Shown here in pieces: positions 1-9,020 of a stretch of 64,000 nt of DNA (within the stretch, counting starts at the first letter, position 1; the number at the start of each line of letters is the position of its first letter). Source of the DNA: Calditrichia bacterium (lineage in GTDB: Bacteria > Calditrichota > Calditrichia > RBG-13-44-9 > J075); contig JACKAP010000010.1 of the NCBI GenBank assembly GCA_020635015.1, positions 62,001 to 126,000 of the forward strand, in the 5' to 3' direction. Under the pieces are notes generated by a model. It was not told the origin of the DNA. It worked only from the letters and a program-made list of their open reading frames with translations, and made no database searches. The translations under genes and the position numbers were made by a program.

Positions 1-2
1 TC

Positions 3-3000
3 CGCTCCCTGTTTGAAGATCATGAGGGAAATATCTGGATCGGCTCCGATGTGCTGTATCGCTGGAACCGCCGCAGCGGGGAACTGCGCAGTTTCGAAAG
101 CAAGAGCGGCAATCTGGATGAGTTGGGCAGTACCGCCACCTGGTCGATCATCCAGGACCACCGGGGCGATCTCTGGTTCGGCACCTACCGCGGCTTATAT
201 CGCTATCATCCGGCCGACGGCGTGCAGCGCCATTTTCAATTTGTCAGCGGTAATTCCAGCGGCTTGCAGGAAGAATGCATCTATGGCGTCTTCGAAGACC
301 GGGAGGGCACAATTTGGGCGGTCAGCGAACGGTATCTTCACCGGCTGGACGATCCACGGCGGGGCATCTTTCGCGCCTACCGCTTCGGCGAAAATCCCCC
401 GACCAACGAGCCGATGTCCCCATCGCTCTACCAGGATACCGACGGCGATCTATGGTTTGCCACCAACCAGGGCTTGTTCCGCTTCCAACCGACGGCGGAG
501 GCCTTTACTTCCTTCCACAATGATCCGGGCGATGCCTCCAGCCTCAGTCACAATATGATCCGCGCCATCACCCCCGATCCGCAGCAGCCGGAACGCTACC
601 TGTGGATCGGCACCGCCGGCGGGGGGCTCAACCGGCTGGACCGGGAGACGCTAACTTTTGAGCATTTTACCACTAAAGACGGTCTGCCGAATAATGTGGT
701 GTATGCAGTGCTGCCGGATGCGGAAGGCAATTTGTGGATGAGCACCAACCGCGGGCTCTCCCGGTTTGATCCGCATTCCCGGAGATTTGACAATTTTGAT
801 GTCAACGACGGATTGCAGAGCAATGAGTTCAATACCAGCGCCTTTTACAAAAGCGCAAACGGCGAGCTGTTTTTTGGCGGGATCAACGGGTTCAATTATT
901 TCTATCCGCAAGAGATCAAGATCGATAGCGACGCTCCGGAGATCGTTTTTACCGATCTCAAACTTTTCAACCAGACGGTGTCGCCGCACGATAGCAATTC
1001 CGTATTGTCGAAAGTGATCTCGCGAACCGAAGCGATCACGATTCCCCAACGCGATAATGTGATTTCCTTTGAGTTTGCGGCGCTGGACTTCACTGCCCCG
1101 GCGAAAAACCGCTACGCCTATAAGCTGGAAGGGTTTAATCAAGACTGGATACAACTCGGCACCCGAAGGATCGTCACCTTCACCAATCTCGACCCCGGCG
1201 AATATGTGCTGCGCGTAAAAGGGTCAAACAGCAGCGGGGTCTGGAACGAACAGGGCGCCATCCTGAAGATCACCATTACGCCGCCGCTCTGGCGAACCTG
1301 GTGGGCCTATACCCTATATTTTCTGGCTTTCCTGGGAATCATTCTCGCCATCCGAGGCTACGAGGTGAACCGCATTCAGTTGAAAAACCGCCTGGAGTTG
1401 GAACAGATCGAATCGAACAGCCTGCGTCAGCTCGACCAGGTCAAATCGCGTTTTTTTGCCAATATCTCCCACGAATTCCGCACCCCGCTGACCCTGATTT
1501 TAGGTCCGATCGAACAATTGATTCCGGAACAACCCAGCGAATCTGCCAAACATACCCTCCAGACCATGCAGCGAAATGCAACTCAACTGCTAAAACTCAT
1601 CAACCAGTTGCTGGATCTCTCCAAACTCGATGCCGGGAAAATGACCCTCCAGGCATTGCGCACCGACCTGATTCCCTATTTGAAGGGCATCATCATGTCT
1701 TATGAATCGATGGCGGAGATACGCCACATCCAGCTATCCTTCAACGCCCCCTGCGATGCGCTGGAAATGAGTTTCGATCCCGATAAGATCGAAAAGATTT
1801 TCCACAATCTGTTGTCCAACGCCTTCAAGTTTACCCCAGATGGCGGGACTATCTGTGTGGAATGCGGAATAGGAAATGCTTCGATTTCGGAATGCGGAAT
1901 GCGGAATGCGGAATTATTGCTAAAAGCATATTCTGAATTTGTTGAAATCCGTATATCAGACAGCGGTATCGGGATTCCTCCGGAGCGGGTCGGTCATATC
2001 TTCGACCGTTTTTACCAGGTAGACGATTCCCCGCTGCGGGAACAGGGAGGCACCGGCATCGGCCTGGCGCTGGTAAAGGAACTGGTGGAACTGCATGGTG
2101 GCAGCATCTCCGCAGAGAGCGAGCCCGGCAAGGGGAGCACCTTCACGGTGCGGCTGCCGCTGGATGAGGCAGTTGGCATTGATCAGTTGGCAGTGATCAG
2201 TGATCAGGATATTGAAGAACAGAACCTCCAAACCGCAGATCCAGCATCCAGCATCCAGCATCCAGCATCCGACATCCAGCATCCGGCATCCAGCATCCAG
2301 GACCTCATCCTGGTCGTCGAAGACAACGCCGACGTGCGTGCCTATATCCGCCAATATCTTCAAGCAGATTACCAGATCCAGGAAGCCCGCGACGGTGAGG
2401 AGGGGCTGAAAATTGCACAGGAGACCGTTCCCGATCTGGTACTCAGTGACCTGATGATGCCAAAATTGGACGGTTACGAGCTTTGCAACGCCCTAAAAAC
2501 CGACCCGCGCACCAGCCATATCCCGGTCATTCTGCTGACCGCCCGCGCTGCCCAGGAAGATAAATTGGCCGGGCTGGAAACCGGCGCGGATGACTATTTA
2601 ACCAAACCGTTCGATTCCCGGGAACTGCAGGTGCGGATCAAGAACCTGATCGAATTGCGCAAACAACTGCGCCGGCAGTTTAATCCCGCCCTGCCGCTGA
2701 GAACGGACGAGATAGGATTTACCGCCGCCGACCGGGCATTTCTCGACAGGATAGTGCAGACAGTGGAAATCCGCCTGGATCAGGAAACATTCGGTGTTGC
2801 TGAACTCTGCAAAGCCGTCGCCATGAGCGAGCGCCAGCTTCGCCGGAAAATCAAGGCGTTGACCGATCAATCTCCCAATTTTTTCATCCGCTCCCTGCGC
2901 CTGCAGCGCGCCCGGCAGTTACTGGAGCAAAACGCCGGCAGCGTCTCTGATGTCTGTTACATGGTCGGCTTCAGCAACCTGGCCTACTTCACCAAATGCT

Positions 3001-3050
3001 TCCGCGAGCAGTTTGGCAAGCCTCCCTCCAAGTTTGTCAATCCATCCTGA
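3..3050 (+). CDS. Hybrid two-component system sensor/regulator (HTCS), 5' truncated
   Basis: The reading frame is open from the window edge and already encodes propeller repeat motifs (EGNIWIGSD), so the true start lies upstream. Modules in order are ligand-sensing Reg_prop beta-propeller blades, a Y_Y_Y immunoglobulin-like domain (about nt 1000-1260), one transmembrane helix (about nt 1290-1350), HisKA with phospho-acceptor His in NISHEFRTP (codon at 1470), HATPase, a receiver with acceptor Asp in SDLMMP (codon at 2448), and a C-terminal AraC-type helix-turn-helix. This is the single-chain HTCS architecture known from Bacteroidetes, where it senses periplasmic oligosaccharides and activates adjacent utilization genes. 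It may control the downstream secreted protein; that is inference. Two stretches are built from heptanucleotide repeats: one inserts about 26 residues into the HATPase beta-hairpin, the other forms the linker before the receiver. Confidence 0.93.
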   Translation, partial: RSLFEDHEGNIWIGSDVLYRWNRRSGELRSFESKSGNLDELGSTATWSIIQDHRGDLWFGTYRGLYRYHPADGVQRHFQFVSGNSSGLQEECIYGVFEDREGTIWAVSERYLHRLDDPRRGIFRAYRFGENPPTNEPMSPSLYQDTDGDLWFATNQGLFRFQPTAEAFTSFHNDPGDASSLSHNMIRAITPDPQQPERYLWIGTAGGGLNRLDRETLTFEHFTTKDGLPNNVVYAVLPDAEGNLWMSTNRGLSRFDPHSRRFDNFDVNDGLQSNEFNTSAFYKSANGELFFGGINGFNYFYPQEIKIDSDAPEIVFTDLKLFNQTVSPHDSNSVLSKVISRTEAITIPQRDNVISFEFAALDFTAPAKNRYAYKLEGFNQDWIQLGTRRIVTFTNLDPGEYVLRVKGSNSSGVWNEQGAILKITITPPLWRTWWAYTLYFLAFLGIILAIRGYEVNRIQLKNRLELEQIESNSLRQLDQVKSRFFANISHEFRTPLTLILGPIEQLIPEQPSESAKHTLQTMQRNATQLLKLINQLLDLSKLDAGKMTLQALRTDLIPYLKGIIMSYESMAEIRHIQLSFNAPCDALEMSFDPDKIEKIFHNLLSNAFKFTPDGGTICVECGIGNASISECGMRNAELLLKAYSEFVEIRISDSGIGIPPERVGHIFDRFYQVDDSPLREQGGTGIGLALVKELVELHGGSISAESEPGKGSTFTVRLPLDEAVGIDQLAVISDQDIEEQNLQTADPASSIQHPASDIQHPASSIQDLILVVEDNADVRAYIRQYLQADYQIQEARDGEEGLKIAQETVPDLVLSDLMMPKLDGYELCNALKTDPRTSHIPVILLTARAAQEDKLAGLETGADDYLTKPFDSRELQVRIKNLIELRKQLRRQFNPALPLRTDEIGFTAADRAFLDRIVQTVEIRLDQETFGVAELCKAVAMSERQLRRKIKALTDQSPNFFIRSLRLQRARQLLEQNAGSVSDVCYMVGFSNLAYFTKCFREQFGKPPSKFVNPS
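1859..1915. repeat. Heptamer tandem repeat GGAATGC inside the kinase gene
   Basis: Units of GGAATGC occur perfectly at 1889-1909 (three copies), with degenerate copies from 1859. They are in frame and add residues such as ECGMRNAE between two strands of the HATPase domain, where related kinases have a short turn. Confidence 0.8.
2239..2300. repeat. Heptamer tandem repeat ATCCAGC in the kinase linker
   Basis: About nine units of ATCCAGC or close variants encode a periodic IQHPASS/DIQHPAS linker between the HATPase and receiver domains. The length is compatible with the reading frame. Confidence 0.85.
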
Positions 3051-3183
3051 AAAAAGGCCGTTTTTTGATAGAGAATGGCCGGTTTTTCATAACAGATTTT
3101 TCCGGGTCTGATTAATTTTGTCCCTGCTGGTCATGTTAATCAAGTTCTTAAATTCAATTAACCACTACCACAAAGGGGCAAAT

Positions 3184-6100
3184 ATGTTCAAAATCGCGGG
3201 TTATACCCACCGTGTATCGCGGTGTATAATTCCAATTCAATTATTAATTTTACTGGCGCTGCTGCTTGGCGGCGGTCTGTTCGCTCAGGATGCAGACAAG
3301 AGCGCCCGCAGCATCCCGCCGATGCTCGACCAATTGCGCCGGCAGTACACGCCAGCGGATTATCAGAACTTCCTGCAACGGGAACGCAGTGGCGAGATCC
3401 CCGCGCAGAGCGGCCCGGTGTATTCACCGGAAGCCCTGGACGCCCTGGGCAATAACAATGCCGGCGCCAGCGGAACCGGGAATTTCACCCAGAGCGAAAC
3501 CTCCATCCTGGCCTTCGGCAATACGGTGATCCTGGGCTTCAACGACGCCGGATCCAACGCCGGCGGAGCGAACAAGTTCACCGGCTGGTCCTACTCCTTC
3601 GATGGTGGGGCCACCTTCATCGACGGGGGCACCCTGCCCACCAATGCCGGCGGGGATGCCGGCGACCCGGTGCTGGCCCGCAACGAAACCACCGGCCGGA
3701 TCTACTATTCCACCCTCGGCTTCAGCATCAGCACCATCCAGGTGTTCCGCTCCGATGACAACGGGGTGACCTGGTCGGCGCCGGTCAACGGCACGCCGGG
3801 CGGGTCTTCCGAAGACAAGCAGTGGATGGCGGTGGACAACTTTCCCGGCCCCGGCAACGGCAACGTCTACCTGATCTCGCGCCGTTTCGGTTCGGGACCG
3901 GGCATCTATATGTTCCGCTCCACCGATCATGGCAACACCTTCGGGCCCAACCTGGGGGTACAGATCGTTTCCGGTCAGCAAGGCGCCTTCGTGACGGTCG
4001 GGCCGGATCATGCGGTCTATGCTTTCTGGTATAATGGCACCACTCTGCAAATGCGCAAGTCGACCGACTTCGGTGCCAGCTTCGCCTCGGCAGTGACCGT
4101 GGCCAGCGGGCTGGCCGGCGGCGTCAACGGCGACCTGGCCCTGACCGGCCTCCGCCAGGGCACCGCCAGCTACTCGGGATTCCGCAGCAATGAATTCCCC
4201 CATGTGGCGGTCAACCCGGTCAGCGGCCATCTCTACGTGACCTACAACAACAACCCGGCCGGGACCGACAAAGCGGACGTCTACCTGGTGATCTCCGCCG
4301 ACGGCGGCGCCACCTGGAGCGCGCCGGTACGGGTCAATGACGACGCCACCACCACCGACCAGTGGCAGCCCACCATTGCGGTGACCCCGAACGGCGCCGC
4401 GCTGGGGATCTTCTATTACAGCCGCGAGGAAGATCCGGTCGACAATAACCTCTTCAAATATTACGGCCGCACCGGGGTGATCAGCGGTGCCACCGTCACC
4501 TTCACCCCCAGCTTCCCGATCAGCGATGTGCTCTCGCTGCCGGAATTCGGGCGTGATGCAGTGATCAATTCCGTCTACATGGGCGACTACAACCAGGCCG
4601 CGGCCACGGCAACCCATTTCCACGTGGTGTGGTCCGATAACCGCGATGACCTGTCCGGCGGCGCGCCGCGTAAGGATCCCAATATCTATTACGAGAAGAT
4701 CCTGGCGGGAGTGTTGAGCGGCCCCAACATCAGCGTGAACCCGGCAGCGGCTGATTTCGGAGACGTTGCCGTGACCCAGACGTCCTCCCGGCTAATCACC
4801 CTCCTGAACAACGGGGATGCGCCCCTGACGGTGAGTTCCATTACCAGCCCCAGCCCGGACTTCTCGCTGACCGCGCCGGCCCTCCCGGCGGTTATCCCTT
4901 CGCTGGGTACGGTGACCATGACCGTCGACTTCGCACCGGCCAGTTTGGGTGCCCAGAGTTCCAGCTTCACCATCACCAGCAATGCCGTCAATGATCCGGT
5001 GGTTACGGTGAACCTCAGTGGTACCGGGGTGACCAACATCGCCGCCACGCCGTCGACGGTCGATTTCGGCACCGTTCCGGTGGGCCAGACCATCGGGCCC
5101 AACAATATCACGATTGAGAATACCGGCAACGCCAGCCTGACGATCTCTGCGATCAGCGCACCGGCGGGCGACTTCTCCGTCACTTACGACGCGTTGCCGA
5201 TCGTGCTTTCCCCAGGCGGCACCACCACGGTGGGCGCTTTCTTCTCTCCGACCAGTGCCGGGCTGCTTACCTCGAGCTTTAACGTTTCAAGCAATGCCGT
5301 CGGCACCCCGACGCTGACCGTCAACCTCCAGGGCAACGGGATCGTCGCTCCGGCCAACGATCTCTGCGCCAATGCGATTCCGATCGACTGTGGTGAGATC
5401 ATCGAAGGCACCACCGTGCTGGCTACCTTCGACAACGTCGGTACCTGCGGCACCTCCAACACCGCGCCGGGGGTGTGGTACAGCCTGGTGGGTAACGGCG
5501 CGCCGATCACCGTCTCGACCTGCCTGGGCGCCAGCTACGACACCAAGCTCTCGGTGTTTTCCGGTGACTGTGGTGCCCTGGTGTGCGTGGGCGGCAACGA
5601 CGACTTTCCCGGATGCAGCCTCCGCTCCCAGTTAACCTTCAACTCGGATGCCGGCACCACTTATTATGTGCTGGTGCACGGCTTCCTCAGCGCCAGCGGA
5701 ACCTTCACCCTGAGCACCTCTACCTGCCCGGCGGAAATTTCCGTCTCGCCGGCAGCGTTGAGCGTCAACGTGCCGATCAATGGCAACGGTTCCACCAACC
5801 TGAACATCGCCAACAGCGCCGATCCGGGTGCGCTGGACCTTAACTGGAGCATCCGCAGCCTGGCAAACGCCCTGGCCCCGGTGCAAGGCGGCCCATCTGG
5901 CGCCGTGGCGCAGCCGATCGCGCTGTTCCAGGTGAACGAAGCAACCATCGACGCCCTGCGCCGGCTGGTGCCGACTGCTATCCGCCGGAGCCTGGAGCCG
6001 CTGATGGCGGAACCGCCCAGCGAGAAGGAAGCCTTCCTGGCAATGCTGATCGACGCCCTCGGGGAAGGCAACGCCAGCACCTTCCGTGAAGTGATCATGG

Positions 6101-7578
6101 AAAATTCGATCCAGTTCTATGATGAGATCAAGGAAGTTACTGAAAATGCAGGCGGCGTTTCGAATATCGCCCATACCGAAGCAGCGGGATCGCCAAACGG
6201 AACCCCGGCAGTGACCGAGGGTGCCGGCGGCGCGGATGCTTTCGGCTACGAATGGATCGACAGCGACGAGCCGGGCGGCCCGGTGTTCAACTGGACCGAC
6301 ATCACCGGCAGCGGCACCCCGGTGGTGCTGGGTGACGACGCCTCTATCCTGGTCCCGCTGCCCTTCACCTTCGCCTTCTACGGGGTGAACCAGAACCAGG
6401 TGCGGATCGGCTCCAACGGCTACCTGACCTTCGGGACTTCCGGCACCTCATTTAGCAATGCCGCCATCCCCAACCCGGCGAGCCCCAACGACATCATCTG
6501 CCCGTACTGGGATGATCTTAATCCCTCCGCCGGCGGGACCATTCACTATTTATCATCGCCGACGCAGTTCATAGTTCAGTACACAAATGTCCCCCATTTC
6601 TTCAATACGGGTTCGTACACCTTCCAGGTAATCCTGAACGCTGACGGGTCGATTCTCTACCAATACTTAGATATACAAGGCGTCCTCAACAGCGCCACGG
6701 TTGGAATTGAGAACAGTGACGGTACGGTGGGCTTGCAGGTGGTCTTCAACGCCGCCTACATCCATAACAATCTGGCAGTGCAACTGGCTTTGCCCGCGGC
6801 CTGTTCCTGGGTCTCCTCACTGACGCCCTCCTCCGGCACCATCCCGGCGGGCAGTTCCCAGTCGGTGACGGTGGGCGTGGATGCCACCGGCCTGCTCCTG
6901 GGCACCTACGAATGCTCACTGACCGTAACGAGCGATGCCGCCAACGCCAGCCGGCTGGATGTACCGATCACCCTGATCGTGGGCACCCCGCTGGAGCGGA
7001 TCAACGACCTGATCGCCAAGATTCAGGCCCTGCACAACGCCGGGGTACTGAACAGCGGCCAGGCCAACTCCTTGATCGTGAAGTTGAACGCCGCCGCCAA
7101 GAGCATTCAGAAGGGGAAAGTCAACACCGCCCTCAACCAGCTCAACGCCTTCGTCAACGAGGTAAACGCCTATATGAACGGCGGCATCCTCACCCCGGCG
7201 CAGGGCCAGGCGCTGCTCGACTGCGTCAACATTATCATCAGTCTGCTGCAGAACGGCGGCCTGCTGGCGAAAACCGGCGGTCTGGACATCGAGCTGCCGC
7301 AGCAGTACACGCTGGATCAGAACTATCCCAACCCCTTCAACCCGACCACCGAGATCCGCTTCGCCCTTCCCCAGCCGGAACGGGTGACCCTGCGTATCTA
7401 CAACGTCACCGGCCAGTTGGTGAAGACCCTGGCGTCCGGCAGCATGGATGCGGGCTACTACAGCTTCCGCTGGGACGGCACCAACGATGGCGGGGTGAAG
7501 GTGGCCAGCGGGATGTACATCTACCGCATCACCGCCGGCAGCTTTATCCAGACCAAAAAGATGATCCTGATGAAGTAG
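3184..7578 (+). CDS. Secreted multidomain protein: sialidase-like propeller, choice-of-anchor D, FIMAH, T9SS sorting domain
   Basis: I chose the ATG at 3184 because AAAGGGG lies just upstream and a signal peptide (hydrophobic LLILLALLLGGGLFAQ) follows; an upstream in-frame ATG at 3118 has no such support. The N-terminal ~500 residues carry BNR-like Asp-box motifs (SxDGGATW, SDDNGVTW) typical of sialidase-type propellers. Two choice-of-anchor D (ASH-like) repeats follow (FGDVAV..., FGTVPVGQT...), then a Cys-rich PPC-like domain (NDLCANAIPIDCG), a region with a nidogen-like look, a helical FIMAH domain (LERINDLIAKIQAL) and a C-terminal NYPNPFNP-type T9SS type A sorting domain ending in KMILMK. 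It is probably exported across the outer membrane by T9SS and cell-attached or released. No complete set of sialidase catalytic residues was identified, so the propeller may only bind. It sits right after the HTCS on the same strand. Confidence 0.85.
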   Translation: MFKIAGYTHRVSRCIIPIQLLILLALLLGGGLFAQDADKSARSIPPMLDQLRRQYTPADYQNFLQRERSGEIPAQSGPVYSPEALDALGNNNAGASGTGNFTQSETSILAFGNTVILGFNDAGSNAGGANKFTGWSYSFDGGATFIDGGTLPTNAGGDAGDPVLARNETTGRIYYSTLGFSISTIQVFRSDDNGVTWSAPVNGTPGGSSEDKQWMAVDNFPGPGNGNVYLISRRFGSGPGIYMFRSTDHGNTFGPNLGVQIVSGQQGAFVTVGPDHAVYAFWYNGTTLQMRKSTDFGASFASAVTVASGLAGGVNGDLALTGLRQGTASYSGFRSNEFPHVAVNPVSGHLYVTYNNNPAGTDKADVYLVISADGGATWSAPVRVNDDATTTDQWQPTIAVTPNGAALGIFYYSREEDPVDNNLFKYYGRTGVISGATVTFTPSFPISDVLSLPEFGRDAVINSVYMGDYNQAAATATHFHVVWSDNRDDLSGGAPRKDPNIYYEKILAGVLSGPNISVNPAAADFGDVAVTQTSSRLITLLNNGDAPLTVSSITSPSPDFSLTAPALPAVIPSLGTVTMTVDFAPASLGAQSSSFTITSNAVNDPVVTVNLSGTGVTNIAATPSTVDFGTVPVGQTIGPNNITIENTGNASLTISAISAPAGDFSVTYDALPIVLSPGGTTTVGAFFSPTSAGLLTSSFNVSSNAVGTPTLTVNLQGNGIVAPANDLCANAIPIDCGEIIEGTTVLATFDNVGTCGTSNTAPGVWYSLVGNGAPITVSTCLGASYDTKLSVFSGDCGALVCVGGNDDFPGCSLRSQLTFNSDAGTTYYVLVHGFLSASGTFTLSTSTCPAEISVSPAALSVNVPINGNGSTNLNIANSADPGALDLNWSIRSLANALAPVQGGPSGAVAQPIALFQVNEATIDALRRLVPTAIRRSLEPLMAEPPSEKEAFLAMLIDALGEGNASTFREVIMENSIQFYDEIKEVTENAGGVSNIAHTEAAGSPNGTPAVTEGAGGADAFGYEWIDSDEPGGPVFNWTDITGSGTPVVLGDDASILVPLPFTFAFYGVNQNQVRIGSNGYLTFGTSGTSFSNAAIPNPASPNDIICPYWDDLNPSAGGTIHYLSSPTQFIVQYTNVPHFFNTGSYTFQVILNADGSILYQYLDIQGVLNSATVGIENSDGTVGLQVVFNAAYIHNNLAVQLALPAACSWVSSLTPSSGTIPAGSSQSVTVGVDATGLLLGTYECSLTVTSDAANASRLDVPITLIVGTPLERINDLIAKIQALHNAGVLNSGQANSLIVKLNAAAKSIQKGKVNTALNQLNAFVNEVNAYMNGGILTPAQGQALLDCVNIIISLLQNGGLLAKTGGLDIELPQQYTLDQNYPNPFNPTTEIRFALPQPERVTLRIYNVTGQLVKTLASGSMDAGYYSFRWDGTNDGGVKVASGMYIYRITAGSFIQTKKMILMK

Positions 7579-7584
7579 TTGTTG

Positions 7585-7619
7585 GTATGGTATGACCCGG
7601 ACTACGGGTCATACCATAC
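7585..7619 (+). terminator. Hairpin terminator after the propeller gene
   Basis: A perfect 14-bp stem, GTATGGTATGACCC paired with GGGTCATACCATAC around a 7-nt loop, starts 6 nt after the stop codon and is followed by TTCTTTAAAAA. The ATGACC/GGTCAT core recurs in hairpins at 10158 and 37964. Confidence 0.7.
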
Positions 7620-7702
7620 TTCTTTAAAAATATGTAACTTATCCAAGTGTTAAAATAGAATTAGATATCCAACCAACAATCTCAAAAACGATAAGGTCAC
7701 AA

Positions 7703-8254
7703 ATGAAAACACTACGAGTATATTTCATAACAGCATTGGCATTGGTGCTGATATCAGCTTGCAATGAAGGTAAAAATCCAACTTCGCCTGAAGCAACAAC
7801 AACCCCTGCTGGAGGTTCCCTGGCAAAAGGATCGGGCCCCTCATCAGCCGGTCAGGGGAAGATTGCCGGGACCGATCGAGTCTTTGCATTCAATGCAACC
7901 ACTCACCCGAATGGCACTGTTTCCGGAGTCGGAACACTGAACCGCACCAGCTCTGGCACAAGATTTAAGTTCAGCATCGATTGTCTTTCTGTGGATGGCA
8001 ATGTGGCAACCATGACCGGAACGGTCACCGAATCTAATGCTTACCCGACTTCGGTTGGTTCGCCTTGTTGGTTCAGGGTAAAAGATAATGGCGAAGGGGC
8101 AAATGCCTCGCCGGATGAAATGACATTTTGGGTCTTTTGCGATACCCCTGAGGGCTGTAACATACCGGTATGCGATGTCGTCGACCCGGATTTTGAACTC
8201 GAATACGGAGCCTTCTACCCAATAGCGGCCGGCAACATCCAGGTTAAACCGTAA
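7703..8254 (+). CDS. Hypothetical lipoprotein
   Basis: The 183-residue product begins with a lipoprotein signal peptide with lipobox ISAC (Cys at about residue 20). A low-complexity Thr/Pro/Gly linker (TTTPAGG) follows, then a compact probably beta-rich domain with four cysteines (SVDCLS-like region, GSPCWF, CDTPEGCNIPVCD). No family was recognised. It is likely anchored in a membrane leaflet facing the periplasm. It converges with the next gene across a perfect hairpin. Confidence 0.75.
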   Translation: MKTLRVYFITALALVLISACNEGKNPTSPEATTTPAGGSLAKGSGPSSAGQGKIAGTDRVFAFNATTHPNGTVSGVGTLNRTSSGTRFKFSIDCLSVDGNVATMTGTVTESNAYPTSVGSPCWFRVKDNGEGANASPDEMTFWVFCDTPEGCNIPVCDVVDPDFELEYGAFYPIAAGNIQVKP

Positions 8255-8314
8255 GCGAATGAAATCGATTTCTCGAACACGCCACCCGCGAACCGCGTGA
8301 TATCAGTTATAATA

Positions 8315-8358
8315 AGTTGTCTCTGGGGAGCGTCTTTTCGCGCTCCCCAGAGACAACT
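8315..8358. terminator. Bidirectional hairpin between convergent genes
   Basis: An 18-bp perfect stem, AGTTGTCTCTGGGGAGCG paired with its complement around TCTTTTCG, sits between two convergent lipoprotein genes. It lacks a long T-tract, so termination may depend on the stem alone or on a factor. Confidence 0.6.
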
Positions 8359-8361
8359 CTA

Positions 8362-8868
8362 CTACTGCCGCTGCCACTTCTCTTGTAGCCAATAACCGAA
8401 TTCCCCGTCAATGCTGATCCGGGTCAGGGTCAACTGATTGTTGACGACTTCATACTGGTAGATGGCCGGAAAGGTCTCTTCATTATAAATCAAATCCGAA
8501 TTCTCCACCCGCCAGGTGCCGGCGTCGGTGAGGAGCACATCCCCATTGGCATTCACCTGCTGCCAGATATAGGTGCCATTGCTGTTGAACTGCTGCAGCC
8601 GCATGTCGTTCTCGCCCGGTATCTGCATCGATGAGGGGTCGCCCACGGTGGTGCCTTCTCCCTGGCTGGATTCCAGCCATTCCCAGTTGCCGACCAGGCT
8701 GGTACTCGGCTCCTCCTCCGGATCGGTATCCTTATCCTCGCTGGAACCGATGATCGGCAGATCAAGGCTGGTGCAGCCGGCAAAGATCAGCAGGAGCAGC
8801 ACGCTGCTTATTCGAATCAATCCCCGGAAGGATATTTTGTCTTGCAGTTTGGCAATATATGATTTCAT
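8362..8868 (-). CDS. Small lipoprotein, lipocalin-like (META/DUF-type) stress-style protein
   Basis: The ATG at 8868 is chosen because AGAGGTG precedes it; the longer frame only runs through the upstream octamer repeat. The product has 168 residues. A hydrophobic stretch leads into lipobox FAGC, then an acidic linker (EDKDTDPEEEP), then a domain starting LVGNWEWLESSQGEG and containing DAGTWRVENSDLIYN and ISIDGEFGYWLQEKW. The GNWxW start and repeated tryptophan-containing strands resemble lipocalin-like lipoproteins, but the assignment is by look only. It lies downstream of the DUF2279 gene on the same strand, separated by a palindromic repeat. Confidence 0.7.
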   Translation of the reverse strand: MKSYIAKLQDKISFRGLIRISSVLLLLIFAGCTSLDLPIIGSSEDKDTDPEEEPSTSLVGNWEWLESSQGEGTTVGDPSSMQIPGENDMRLQQFNSNGTYIWQQVNANGDVLLTDAGTWRVENSDLIYNEETFPAIYQYEVVNNQLTLTRISIDGEFGYWLQEKWQRQ

Positions 8869-8907
8869 GATGCACCTCTCTGGTTTGGTGGAATGATTGG
8901 ATAAGTT

Positions 8908-9020
8908 GATGGGTGAATGGGTGAATGGGTGGATGGGTGGATGAGTGGAGCGTGCGTGCGCGACTCGCGACTCGCCTCGATGTCCGTTTTTCCCCATCCA
9001 CCCATTCACCCATACACCCC
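8908..9020. repeat. Palindromic repeat with GGGTGAAT octamer arms (copy 1)
   Basis: Tandem GGGTGAAT/GGGTGGAT units on the left (8908-8943) face their inverse complement CCATCCACCCATTCACCC on the right (8993-9020). The centre carries GCGACTCGCGACTCGC and GTCCGTTTTTCCCC, which recur in inverted orientation at 60027-60068. It fills the gap between two minus-strand genes. Confidence 0.85.

Noticed and set aside
3424..4623. 399-codon antisense open frame in the propeller gene
   Set aside because: Gly/Val/Asp-rich shadow of the Asp-box propeller coding sequence.
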